The notes: generated by a model not told the origin, from the sequence alone. Positions 25,033-32,676 are shown, numbered from the stretch's first letter. The stretch: DNA of 32,850 nucleotides from Sphingobacteriaceae bacterium (GCA_947479815.1 CANKAT010000033.1:1-32850), one strand, 5' to 3'. Program-made: numbers and translations.

Positions 25033-26091
25033 TTATTTGGCATTTAATTTTTTGATTAAATCGGTTTCCTTTTTGCGGTAAGAAGTGCCGTTTGGCCAAA
25101 AAATATCGTGAAACCAAACTTCAGGCTGAGCGCCATTTTTAATAGGTTTATCCCATGCATAGATGGTATTCGTTTTGCCTGAAACTAGCCCCCAGTTAAT
25201 TGCCCCAACATTTTCTTTTTTCAGCATAGGCATTGTATTTGCGAAAGTACTGTTATTGGTGCGTGCCATATATTCAGTACATATCATTGGTCGGCCATGG
25301 GTTTTTAGTACCTGCAATGATCTTTTATGCCATTCGGGTTGTTCATAGTCATGGTAAGTTATAATGTCTGAATTAAGGATTTGAAAGGTATTGAATTTTT
25401 CAAAATCCCACCTCCAAACTGCTACAGAAATGGGCTGATCAGGGTTTACTTGTCTAGCCCACTGAAAAATTTTAGTTAAAAGTGGCATTGAGCTTTCCAA
25501 CTTGCCAGAATTACCCGGCTCGTTATATAAATCCCACAATAGAATACGTTTGTCTTTGGAGAAATGCCCCATAACATCTTTTACATAGGCTTCAAGAGTA
25601 GGAAAATTTTCGGTTTCCTTGTATGCAGGATCTCCCGGATCTTGTACCCAACCTGAATTATGTATACCTGGCTTTGGGGCTGGTTGTTTTCCTATAACGC
25701 CCATCTTATTCCAGCAATCATCGAAAAATACAAAGATGGTTTTAATATGATGTCTATCTGCAATGCTTAGGTATTGATCAATTCTACTTTTAAAGCCTTT
25801 TGGATCCTGTTTATAAGCCAGGCTATGCAAATAAACCCGCATAGTATTAAATCCTATGCTTTCTGCCCAGCCCAGTTCCCGGTCAATAGTTGTGGGATCG
25901 AATGATGAAGACTGCCACATTTCCAGCTGATTGATTGCAGTACTGGGGATAAAATTAGCTCCATTTATCCATGGATGCTCTGCATACCATTTCCCCGCTT
26001 TTTCTATGCTCCATTTACCTTCAATTTGTGCGTTAGCATGGATGCTTACTGACATTAATAAAATTGCTGTAATGATGTGTTTGAACTTCAT
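25033..26091 (-). CDS. Secreted clan GH-A glycoside hydrolase (GH5-like)
   Basis: A 352-aa exported hydrolase. The signal peptide ends at ANAQ (residue ~21). The mature part is a TIM-barrel with the clan GH-A layout: WINGANFIPS near strand 1, NTMRVYLHSL, acid/base Glu191 in LWDLYNEPGNS after strand 4, and nucleophile Glu273 in CTEYMART after strand 7. YHDYEQPEW supplies the usual His/Tyr. Homologues are often labelled cellulase-family or 1,4-beta-xylanase, but the substrate cannot be read from sequence. There is no SusC/SusD pair or other CAZyme nearby, so it is not part of an evident polysaccharide locus here. Confidence 0.85.
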   Translation of the reverse strand: MKFKHIITAILLMSVSIHANAQIEGKWSIEKAGKWYAEHPWINGANFIPSTAINQLEMWQSSSFDPTTIDRELGWAESIGFNTMRVYLHSLAYKQDPKGFKSRIDQYLSIADRHHIKTIFVFFDDCWNKMGVIGKQPAPKPGIHNSGWVQDPGDPAYKETENFPTLEAYVKDVMGHFSKDKRILLWDLYNEPGNSGKLESSMPLLTKIFQWARQVNPDQPISVAVWRWDFEKFNTFQILNSDIITYHDYEQPEWHKRSLQVLKTHGRPMICTEYMARTNNSTFANTMPMLKKENVGAINWGLVSGKTNTIYAWDKPIKNGAQPEVWFHDIFWPNGTSYRKKETDLIKKLNAK

Positions 26092-26321
26092 GATTTTTAA
26101 TAATTATTTTCTCTTATTGATTTCCTGCTATTAAATTTATGGAGAATTCGCTAAATGGCTATTTTTTTTGTTTTTAATTAAAATATCCAAAATACAATTT
26201 ATTCGTTCAATTTTAATCCTTTATTGTTTTCAATAGTCAGAACAATATATAACATGCAAACCATGATCAAACAGGTAATGAAACATTTCTATCTGCAAGA
26301 ATATAGGTATTATGAAATAAC

Positions 26322-26353
26322 AAAAAAAGACAGGTGTGATCCTGTCTTTTTTT
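26322..26353. terminator. Bidirectional intrinsic terminator
   Basis: AAAAAAAGACAGG (26322-26334), loop TGTGAT and CCTGTCTTTTTTT (26341-26353) form a perfect 13-bp hairpin with an A run on one side and a T run on the other. It serves the five-gene minus-strand operon ending at 26379. Confidence 0.9.
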
Positions 26354-26378
26354 GATTAACCATGGAGAACGGTTTAAC

Positions 26379-27608
26379 TTATTTAAACTTGAGGTTTAAA
26401 GAAACCACATCAGAAAGCAAACTGGTTGATCTCACATAATGCCCATATCTTAATTCAACCATATTTAATCGCTGCACTCCAAAAACACCTTTAGGAGGAG
26501 TGAGGCGGATTCCAGTTCCAAAAAAATCGCTACTTAAGCTAGATAGATCATAATCGCTCGTAAAATAGGTTGCGGTAGGATTATGTTGTCCGTAGCTTGC
26601 AAAATATTTCGTTCCGCTTTGATTATTATAGCGGTAAAACGGACTTATAGAAAAGAATGGACTTATTTTAGTAGGGATCTCTAGCTCAGCGGTATGTGCT
26701 TTTAAACCCCAATCATCCTGATAATAGCGGTAAAAGGTTCGTATGATAAATTGGTCATTCAGGAAGTAATTCAATCGTAGACCAATGGGTAGTTTAAAAC
26801 GATTATCCGGAAGATTTTCAGATTTTACTGTGCCATTAGTAAAATAACTACGCTGGTATTTTGTAGCAAGTAAACCGTGTTGATAGGCTGGTTCTATGAT
26901 CAACATGGCCTGAAGCTGTTGATTTATGACCTGTGAAATGGAAAATGAACTATTGAAGGAGTTCCTTGGACTCAAAGGACCCCTGTTATCATCGTCGTCT
27001 CTACGTCTGGCGCTAAATGTTCTCAATTCAATTGGAAGTATGACTGACCATTTATCAAGGAATGTCTGAAGCTTAAAATCAAACTGAGTATTTTTATTTT
27101 TAGATAAACGAGTTAAATTAAAAGCTGCTCCAATGGATGTATAATCATATTCATACGAGTACGAACCTGAGAAACCATACGAATTTCCGGTTTTTTCATT
27201 TGATTTTGTCCAATTTAAGGATGGGTAAACTCGTGTATCTTGCATGGATGCCGATGAGATACTATACGGGTCTATCTTATCAGAGGATGCAGAGGTATAA
27301 TGATCAACGCCAATTTCAAAAGTGAATGTATTTTTTTTACCCCACTTATCGAATTTTGAGATCTGCAGGTCAAATGTGTTGGCGATATCACTTAGCTTTT
27401 CAGTTCCAATTCCTCCGGTAACCGCTGAATTATTACCGTCTTGATGATAATAGGCGGATACAATATTAACCTCATCCACATGAAGTTTTCTAGACTGGTA
27501 GTTTGTGCTGTCATTTGCTGCAGAGGTTGTCTGCTTTGTATTTGTTTGGGAAAAGCTGTTTAATATTCCCAGATATAACACAAAAACAAATAGGTATATT
27601 CTTCTCAT
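26379..27608 (-). CDS. DUF3570 outer-membrane beta-barrel protein
   Basis: A 409-aa exported protein. After the signal peptide (cleavage near NSFSQ, residue ~21) the sequence starts KLHVDEVNIVSAYYHQDGNN, typical of DUF3570. The rest is alternating amphipathic strands (for example NTFTFEIGVDHYTSASSD) with SAxxxDTRVYPSLNW, ending in VVSLNLKFK with a terminal aromatic, a beta-barrel signature. It is the last gene of a tight operon with DUF4266, ApbE, thioredoxin-like and Rieske genes. By family knowledge DUF3570 and DUF4266 genes commonly co-occur. A role as outer-membrane component of a redox system is inference. Confidence 0.85.
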   Translation of the reverse strand: MRRIYLFVFVLYLGILNSFSQTNTKQTTSAANDSTNYQSRKLHVDEVNIVSAYYHQDGNNSAVTGGIGTEKLSDIANTFDLQISKFDKWGKKNTFTFEIGVDHYTSASSDKIDPYSISSASMQDTRVYPSLNWTKSNEKTGNSYGFSGSYSYEYDYTSIGAAFNLTRLSKNKNTQFDFKLQTFLDKWSVILPIELRTFSARRRDDDDNRGPLSPRNSFNSSFSISQVINQQLQAMLIIEPAYQHGLLATKYQRSYFTNGTVKSENLPDNRFKLPIGLRLNYFLNDQFIIRTFYRYYQDDWGLKAHTAELEIPTKISPFFSISPFYRYNNQSGTKYFASYGQHNPTATYFTSDYDLSSLSSDFFGTGIRLTPPKGVFGVQRLNMVELRYGHYVRSTSLLSDVVSLNLKFK

Positions 27609-27624
27609 TTTCTTTTTTCAAAAA

Positions 27625-27855
27625 TTAATTACAGCCACAACCACCACCACTTTTACCGCCATTTGAGCCAGAAGCACCTTCACGATATAATTGGAAACTT
27701 TGTTCGAACTTTTGGATCTTTCTGGAGGTTAATGCCATCTCTGAATCGTTTAATTTATTTTTCTGATAAGATTTGACTGTGCTGCAGGAACATAAAATGC
27801 TTATTCCTGATATCCCAAGAAGAAAGATTCTTGTTAATTTGTTTATTGATTTCAT
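27625..27855 (-). CDS. DUF4266 lipoprotein with Cys-rich tail
   Basis: A 76-aa lipoprotein. The signal ends in a lipobox LCSC with acylated Cys24. The mature ~52 residues have a helical stretch with NDSEMALTSRKIQKFEQSF, then a flexible Gly/Ser linker and the terminal motif GGGCGCN. This layout is characteristic of DUF4266. The terminal Cys-Gly-Cys could bind metal, be modified or form a disulfide; none of this can be decided from sequence. It lies 1 bp from apbE and 16 bp from DUF3570, so it is almost certainly co-expressed with both. Confidence 0.85.
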   Translation of the reverse strand: MKSINKLTRIFLLGISGISILCSCSTVKSYQKNKLNDSEMALTSRKIQKFEQSFQLYREGASGSNGGKSGGGCGCN

Positions 27856-27856
27856 A

Positions 27857-28792
27857 TTATTCCTTTATAATGATGTTTTTAGAGGTATATAGTTTGTCAT
27901 GATCGTCTATGATCACACATTCCACGTGTTTTAGCTGATTTATAAGGTTTAATCCAATTTTAACTCCCATAACTACCACTGGAGTTGCTAAAGCATCAGC
28001 AAGTTCTGCGCTAGGACATATAATACTGACACTTTTTATACCGCTTACTGGCAAGCCGGTTTTGGGGTCAATAGTATGCGAATAACGTTTGCCATCAATA
28101 ATTACAAACTTTTCATAATTACCAGAGGTAGCAATGGCCATATTACTGATATTTAAAGAAGAAAATGGCCGACCACTTTGGTCTGGATCAGCAATTCCAA
28201 TGGTCCATGCTGAACCATTTAATTGTTCTCCCCAGGTGATTAGGTCGCCGGCAGCATTTACAATTCCGCTTTTAATACCCAAATTTTGAAGAATTTGTTT
28301 GGCCTTGTCTGCTGCATAGCCTTTGCCTATACCTCCAAAACCAATTCGCATTCCTTTATTTTTTAACATGACAGTACATTCTTCATCATTGATCAGCACA
28401 TGGCGATAATTGATCAGATCTACAGTTTTTAAGGCCGTTTCTTGATCTGGCAGGCTAGTCATTTTCAGGTCAAAGTTCCATAGGCTTTTGTCGATAGATC
28501 CATAGGTAATATCAAAAGCACCATCTGTAATTGTTGAAATCTTATTAGCCCTGCTAATTAACTGTAATACTTCTCTATCTATTTTTACCGGTCTAATACC
28601 GGCTTGATCATTTATTTCATTAGCCTGACTACTTTTCTTAAACGTTGAAAGTAATTCTTCGATCCTTTTTACTTCAGCTATTGCCTGTTCAATCGCCTGG
28701 TTTCCAATTTCTTTATTCTCAGCAATTACAGTGAACTCAAAACGGTTACCCATTAATTTAAGAACACTTTTACTCAAAATTTGAGAATGCAT
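27857..28792 (-). CDS. apbE: FAD:protein FMN transferase (ApbE family)
   Basis: A 311-aa Mg-dependent enzyme that splits FAD and attaches FMN to a Thr or Ser of target proteins. Family motifs are present: FGGIGKGYAAD (152-162), VNAAGDL (178-184), SGNYEKF (223-229), SHTIDPKTGLPVSG (238-251), and ADALATPV with the metal ligands (265-272). Unlike most bacterial ApbE proteins it has no signal peptide or lipobox: MHSQILSKSVLKLMGNRFEF begins directly at the domain, and no in-frame upstream start exists before a stop. This predicts a cytoplasmic enzyme, although its operon partners are exported. It starts 4 bp after the thioredoxin-like gene. Confidence 0.93.
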   Translation of the reverse strand: MHSQILSKSVLKLMGNRFEFTVIAENKEIGNQAIEQAIAEVKRIEELLSTFKKSSQANEINDQAGIRPVKIDREVLQLISRANKISTITDGAFDITYGSIDKSLWNFDLKMTSLPDQETALKTVDLINYRHVLINDEECTVMLKNKGMRIGFGGIGKGYAADKAKQILQNLGIKSGIVNAAGDLITWGEQLNGSAWTIGIADPDQSGRPFSSLNISNMAIATSGNYEKFVIIDGKRYSHTIDPKTGLPVSGIKSVSIICPSAELADALATPVVVMGVKIGLNLINQLKHVECVIIDDHDKLYTSKNIIIKE

Positions 28793-28796
28793 TTTT

Positions 28797-29231
28797 CTAT
28801 CTTTTTTGACTGAGAAGCTCTAATTGCTGGACAAATTGAGCAGCATTCTCTTTTGGGAGTCCATCCCATGTTTTTAAAATCTTACCCTCACTATTTACGA
28901 GCAATGTAAATGGGAATTTTCCATCTTTATTATAACGCTCTGCAAGCATTTCATTTAATTTAACCTGAGCTTCAGGGAGCTTATTTTTCTTTTGTCTTGG
29001 AAAATCAGCTCTAACCAATAATAGTTTTTCTGAAGCAAATTTTTCAAAAACTTCAGTTACGAAGATTTCATTTTTAAGCCTGATGCATGGACCGCACCAA
29101 TCAGATCCCGAAAAATTAATTAGGATCAATTTATTTGATTCTTTAGCAATTTTTGCAGTTTCATTGAAATTGCCTGACCAGATAGCTGGTGTAGGAATCA
29201 ATCCAATTAATAAAAAAAATATAAATCTCAT
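28797..29231 (-). CDS. Exported thioredoxin-like protein
   Basis: A 144-aa protein with an N-terminal signal peptide (MRFIFFLLIGLIPTPAIWSG) and a thioredoxin fold. The redox site is Cys46-Gly-Pro-Cys49 in GSDWCGPCIRLKNEIF, and the cis-proline region is KFPFTLLVNSEGK. It resembles the DUF255/thioredoxin-7-type periplasmic proteins. Its ATG overlaps the stop of the Rieske gene (ATGA), so translation is coupled. In this operon it may keep cysteines of DUF4266 or others reduced, which is inference. Confidence 0.88.
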   Translation of the reverse strand: MRFIFFLLIGLIPTPAIWSGNFNETAKIAKESNKLILINFSGSDWCGPCIRLKNEIFVTEVFEKFASEKLLLVRADFPRQKKNKLPEAQVKLNEMLAERYNKDGKFPFTLLVNSEGKILKTWDGLPKENAAQFVQQLELLSQKR

Positions 29232-29656
29232 CCGTATATTCTTAAGTTAGTTCCTGTTAATTCTGTTTGATAAACGTTCAATGGTCGGGTTGCTGGGCCA
29301 TTGCCTACTGCTCCGCTTTCTGAGAAAGTAGCACCGTGAGCGCTACAATAAAATTTATTAATAGAAGATTGGTAAGTTAAACTTACATTGGAGTGCGTAC
29401 AAGATCTTTGTACTGCAAAAAACACACCTAAGCTTTTTCTAACCACTATTACATCATTAGATATTAAAAATCCCCCATCACGAGTTAATGCAGAATTTGC
29501 TGCGGCATTCAGGTCAAGAGTTAAATTAACACTTGCTGGTGAGCCACCTTGGCCAGAAGATGGACTATCTGTACTTTTGGCACATCCTGCACAGTTCATT
29601 AGTGCAAAACTTGCTGCACTTATTCCCAAACTTGCAAAAAATTCTTTTCTATCCAT
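29228..29656 (-). CDS. Exported Rieske [2Fe-2S] protein
   Basis: A 142-aa protein. The N-terminus MDRKEFFASLGISAASFALM is a signal segment, Tat-like in sequence but without the twin arginine, followed by NCAGC (a weak lipobox). The Rieske domain has Cys86-x-His88 in SCTHSNVSL and Cys104-x-x-His107 in YCSAHGATF, with the usual ~15-residue spacing and GPATRPLNVY after it. The cluster ligands are complete, so it can transfer single electrons in the envelope. It is the first gene of the five-gene operon; neither a cytochrome b nor an oxygenase subunit is nearby, which separates it from bc1 complexes. Confidence 0.87.
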   Translation of the reverse strand: MDRKEFFASLGISAASFALMNCAGCAKSTDSPSSGQGGSPASVNLTLDLNAAANSALTRDGGFLISNDVIVVRKSLGVFFAVQRSCTHSNVSLTYQSSINKFYCSAHGATFSESGAVGNGPATRPLNVYQTELTGTNLRIYG

Positions 29657-29972
29657 ATAGTTAAAAATTAATTTTAGAGTAATTGTTAAACTATCTCATA
29701 CTTCTCCAAAATAAATGACCCTATCACTTTGTTTCGATACTGCTATGATAGATTAATATAAAGGTATTTTTTAATTATGAAGGGAAGATGAAGTTATTTT
29801 TATGTTTTAATATTCCAAGACAAATAGATTATAATATCTATTTATGATTTCGTGTCTTTAAATTGTCTTATTCACTAAGGCTCTTTTCTAGAGAACTAAT
29901 TATAAGCCATATTTGTATTTATAAATGAGTAGTTGTGAGAAATAGTATGTTTGATTCAATATTACCAGCAAT
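29657..29972. other. AT-rich gap with an inverted repeat upstream of the Rieske operon
   Basis: This 316-bp gap should hold the promoter of the leftward Rieske operon, but no exact TAnnTTTG is seen close to its start. The clearest structure is AAGAC-AAATAGAT (29817-29829), a 6-bp spacer and ATCTATTT (29836-29843) with GTCTT at 29854-29858. The inner arms are perfect 8-mers. Without a T run it is more like an operator than a terminator. No other feature is supported. Confidence 0.5.
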
Positions 29973-30338
29973 ATGAGCGATAATAAACTTTCAATTAACG
30001 ATTTAAATTCGGTTAAATTGCTATCAAAATCTGGCATTGAATGTAAAATATATGTAGAAGCAATAAATCTGCTGATTTTGATAAATTAGAATCAGAACTC
30101 AGTAAAGAGATTAAGCATCAGGTATCCGGTTAAAATTTATAATGCAAATATACAGTTTATACTGCGTCAGCGTCTAGATATTTATATCAATAGATACTCC
30201 TTTTTCTCTACTAAAAGTAGTTGGATTGCGGGATATAAAATAAGTCTTGATCTGATTGAGCATTATTTCATTCTAAACTTCCTAGATCCTTTAAAAAATT
30301 TAAGAAATAGGATTGTAGTTTATATCTTGACAAATTAA
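29973..30338 (+). pseudogene. Frameshifted gene remnant
   Basis: ATG 29973 starts MSDNKLSINDLNSVKLLSKS and continues GIECKIYVEAIN, then hits TAG at 30087. From 30068 a second frame continues in coding-like fashion as SADFDKLESELSKEIKHQ to TAA. The first frame resumes as RYPVKIYNANIQFILRQRLD, then IYINRYSFFSTKSSWIAGYK and ISLDLIEHYFILNFLDP, to TAA 30336-30338. The simplest reading is one ~120-aa gene with two compensating single-base indels, or a sequencing error. The family is not recognised. An alternative is two very short independent ORFs. Confidence 0.45.
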
Positions 30339-30347
30339 AAAAGCACA

Positions 30348-30683
30348 ATGGATAATCATTATTATAATTCAAAAGACCTGGATAAATTTGGAAACATTGC
30401 TGAATACCAGAAAGAACTTGCAGATAAATTCTTTTCCTATTACGGTGAAGTATTTAAGGATAGCCATTTAACTGCGAAAGAAAAATCGCTTATTGCCCTT
30501 GCTGTTGCACATGCTGTACAATGCCCATATTGCATAGATGCATACAGCAGCGATGCCTATGAAAAGGGCTATAGTGAGGCACAGATGATGGAGGCTGTTC
30601 ATGTGGCATCAGCTATAAAAGGTGGAGCAGTACTTGTGCATGGTGTTCAAATGATGAACAAGGTCAAAGAAATTGGGATGTAA
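30348..30683 (+). CDS. AhpD/CMD-family protein, arsenosugar-cluster type
   Basis: A 111-aa carboxymuconolactone decarboxylase-fold protein. The redox pair is Cys59-Pro-Tyr-Cys62 in VAHAVQCPYCIDAYSSDAY, preceded by KEKSLIALAVAHA. The AhpD catalytic His four residues after the second Cys is replaced by Tyr66, as I recall for the arsenosugar-associated subfamily (TIGR04169), in which the first Cys is often selenocysteine; here it is an ordinary TGC Cys. It is followed after 8 bp by the radical SAM gene. The likely role is a peroxidase-like partner in that pathway; its biochemical function is not established to my knowledge. Confidence 0.85.
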   Translation: MDNHYYNSKDLDKFGNIAEYQKELADKFFSYYGEVFKDSHLTAKEKSLIALAVAHAVQCPYCIDAYSSDAYEKGYSEAQMMEAVHVASAIKGGAVLVHGVQMMNKVKEIGM

Positions 30684-30691
30684 TACCATTT

Positions 30692-31741
30692 ATGATTAAA
30701 TCACTCAAAGTTTTACAACATCCTCTTTCTGATTCTCTTAATCAGCTTGCGCTGCTAGAGCCTGATTTAGATTATTCTAAGTCTTCTTTTAAGGCCAGGC
30801 TTGATGAATTCGGACTGTTTCCACTGAGAACTTCAGCTCTTGAAATTTTCCAGATCAATTTGGGTAAGATGTGTAATCAGACCTGCAGACATTGCCATGT
30901 TGATGCTGGGCCAGACCGAAAAGAGATCATGAGTAGGCAAACCATGCAATTATGTCTTCAAGTTTTAAAAAACTCAGAAATTAAAACAGTGGATCTTACC
31001 GGAGGAGCGCCCGAATTGAACCCTGATTTTCGCTGGTTTGTTCAAGAAATAAGAAAATTGGGTAAGCATATCCTAGTTCGCTGTAATTTGACTATTATTT
31101 TGGCCAATAAGCGGTTTAATGATCTTCCCGAATTTTTTAAAGAGCATCAAGTTGAGGTTGTTTCATCTTTGCCAAGTTTTACCCAAGACCGAACAGATAG
31201 GCAAAGGGGTGATGGTGTTTTTGAAGATTCTATAAAAGCTTTGCACATGCTAAATGCTGTCGGATACGGACAGGAGGGAAGCGGATTGATTCTTAATCTT
31301 GTCTATAATCCTGCAGGAGCCTTTCTTCCACCATCTCAAATAGCTTTGGAGACAGAATATAAAAAAGAGTTGTCTGTTCGTTATGGTATTTTATTCAACC
31401 AGCTATTTGCAATTACCAATATGCCGATAAGCAGGTATTTAGACTATTTATTAACCTCAGGAAACTATGAAAGGTACATGGATAAACTGATATCTGCGTT
31501 TAACCCTACATCTGTCCAGAATCTCATGTGCCGTACTATGCTTTCTGTAGGCTGGGACGGATATTTGTATGATTGCGATTTTAATCAGATGCTTGACCTT
31601 AAAGTAAGCACTTCAAATAGCCAACATATTTCGAATTTTGATTTTGAGCTATTAAAAAATAGGGATATTGTAATAAAACAGCATTGTTTTGGATGTACTG
31701 CTGGCGAAGGATCTAGTTGCGGAGGAAGCCTTTCAGTTTAA
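30692..31741 (+). CDS. arsS: ArsS-like radical SAM/Cys-rich protein
   Basis: A 349-aa radical SAM enzyme. The 4Fe-4S motif is Cys61-x3-Cys65-x2-Cys68 (CNQTCRHCHVDAGPDRKE). VDLTGGAPELNP follows as the SAM-binding GGE-like motif. The C-terminal DUF3641-type region has MCRTMLSVGWDGYLYDCDF and ends with Cys332, Cys335 and Cys343 in CFGCTAGEGSSCGG. By family knowledge (TIGR04167, ArsS) such enzymes attach the deoxyadenosyl group to dimethylarsenite in arsenosugar synthesis. Neighbours on both sides match that cluster. The methyltransferase ArsM is not in the window. Assignment to arsenosugar chemistry is by family, not tested. Confidence 0.87.
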   Translation: MIKSLKVLQHPLSDSLNQLALLEPDLDYSKSSFKARLDEFGLFPLRTSALEIFQINLGKMCNQTCRHCHVDAGPDRKEIMSRQTMQLCLQVLKNSEIKTVDLTGGAPELNPDFRWFVQEIRKLGKHILVRCNLTIILANKRFNDLPEFFKEHQVEVVSSLPSFTQDRTDRQRGDGVFEDSIKALHMLNAVGYGQEGSGLILNLVYNPAGAFLPPSQIALETEYKKELSVRYGILFNQLFAITNMPISRYLDYLLTSGNYERYMDKLISAFNPTSVQNLMCRTMLSVGWDGYLYDCDFNQMLDLKVSTSNSQHISNFDFELLKNRDIVIKQHCFGCTAGEGSSCGGSLSV

Positions 31742-31743
31742 AT

Positions 31744-32349
31744 ATGACCATGCTTAGCTCAACTGCTTTGGTAATATTTGTGAGAAATCCAGTTTTAGGG
31801 CAAGTAAAAACACGTCTTGCAAAAGATATAGGTGATAAACGGGCTCTTGCAATTTATCTTCAATTACTTGATCATACCCTTGAAATTACCAGAAGCCTTA
31901 GTTTCAGAAAGTTTATTTATTATGCTGATGAAGTCAGTGATTATGATCTTTGGAGCGTTCCCGGCTATACTAAAAGAAAGCAAAACGGAAATGATCTTGG
32001 TGAACGCATGTTAAATTCATTCAAAGAGCTATTTGATCAGGGATTTACCCGGATTGTTATTATTGGCAGTGATTGTTTACAGTTGAAAACAAATACCCTG
32101 GAGCAGGCTGTATCTTTACTGGAATCAAATGCTGCAGTTTTAGGTCCAGCCAGTGATGGTGGTTATTACTTACTTGGCTTAACTAAATTGTATCCAGATT
32201 TGTTTGTTAATAAACCATGGAGCACTGACCAGGTTTTTACTAAAACGATTGATGATTTCAATAATCAGGGTATTTCGTATGCCTTATTAGAAGAGCTCAG
32301 TGATATTGATGATATCACAGACCTTGATGAAAATGGGATTTCAATTTGA
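31744..32349 (+). CDS. TIGR04282-type glycosyltransferase (DUF2064)
   Basis: A 201-aa protein of the CofC/GT-A-like DUF2064 family that accompanies ArsS-like genes. The open frame extends upstream to a TTG inside arsS, but ATG 31744 lies 2 bp after the arsS stop and gives MTMLSSTALVIFVRNPVLGQ; ATG 31750 is an alternative. Motifs are VKTRLAKDIGDKRAL (nucleotide-binding loop), IIGSDCLQL (metal-binding Asp) and LGPASDGGYYLLGL. By family knowledge it is proposed to act as a glycosyltransferase in arsenosugar formation. It is the last gene of the cluster; no terminator is evident after it. Confidence 0.85.
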   Translation: MTMLSSTALVIFVRNPVLGQVKTRLAKDIGDKRALAIYLQLLDHTLEITRSLSFRKFIYYADEVSDYDLWSVPGYTKRKQNGNDLGERMLNSFKELFDQGFTRIVIIGSDCLQLKTNTLEQAVSLLESNAAVLGPASDGGYYLLGLTKLYPDLFVNKPWSTDQVFTKTIDDFNNQGISYALLEELSDIDDITDLDENGISI

Positions 32350-32498
32350 ATAAGGTTGGGTACTCATTAAATGCTTAATTTATTCAAGGTGAGTTCTTGA
32401 TGAAATCTTGACTGAGATACGCTTAAATCCATATTAATTTCTCTTTTTCAGAAAGCAAGGTCTGTGTCTCTTCGGTTTGGCCAGCCCCGTGTTCTGCC

Positions 32499-32555
32499 GT
32501 AGTTTTTTGCACCATATTTTGATTTATAATAAAACTCTTTTTGCAAAAAAGCTAC
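32499..32555. repeat. Imperfect inverted repeat A in the 3' gene-free region
   Basis: The stretch 32350-32850 has no supported gene and carries three inverted repeats. In this one GTAGTTTTTTGCA (32499-32511) faces TGCAAAAAAGCTAC (32542-32555); the arms pair fully apart from one bulged C. Weaker similarity continues outward (CCCGTGT against ACTCGGG, about 32487-32569). The spacer is AT-rich. Confidence 0.7.
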
Positions 32556-32611
32556 AGCTGCCACTCGGGTTTAAACAAAAAGCTAATGGTTCTTTTGCCA
32601 GGCTTCCCGTA

Positions 32612-32676
32612 GCTAGCGCATGCGTGTCGCGTGTGCTTGTAAAATATTCTGGAACGCGCGGCACGCGCGCACCAGC
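32612..32676. repeat. GC-rich imperfect inverted repeat B
   Basis: GCTAGCGCATGCGTGTCGCGTGT (32612-32634) faces ACGCGCGGCACGCGCGCACCAGC (32654-32676). All mismatches between the arms are transitions and several become G-U pairs in RNA, so the arms may have been kept foldable as RNA. The loop is AT-rich. The base composition is strikingly GC-rich for this window. Confidence 0.7.

Noticed and set aside
29228-29656. Rieske subunit of a cytochrome bc1/b6f complex
   Set aside because: No cytochrome b or c1 gene is adjacent and the protein is short with an unusual signal; the context is the ApbE/DUF4266 operon.
30524-30535. Possible selenocysteine site in the AhpD-like CPYC motif
   Set aside because: The codons for both cysteines are TGC, not TGA, so no recoding is needed.
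31717-31743. TTG-initiated extension of the glycosyltransferase into arsS
   Set aside because: It would overlap the conserved ArsS C-terminus; ATG 31744, 2 bp after the arsS stop, gives the normal family N-terminus.
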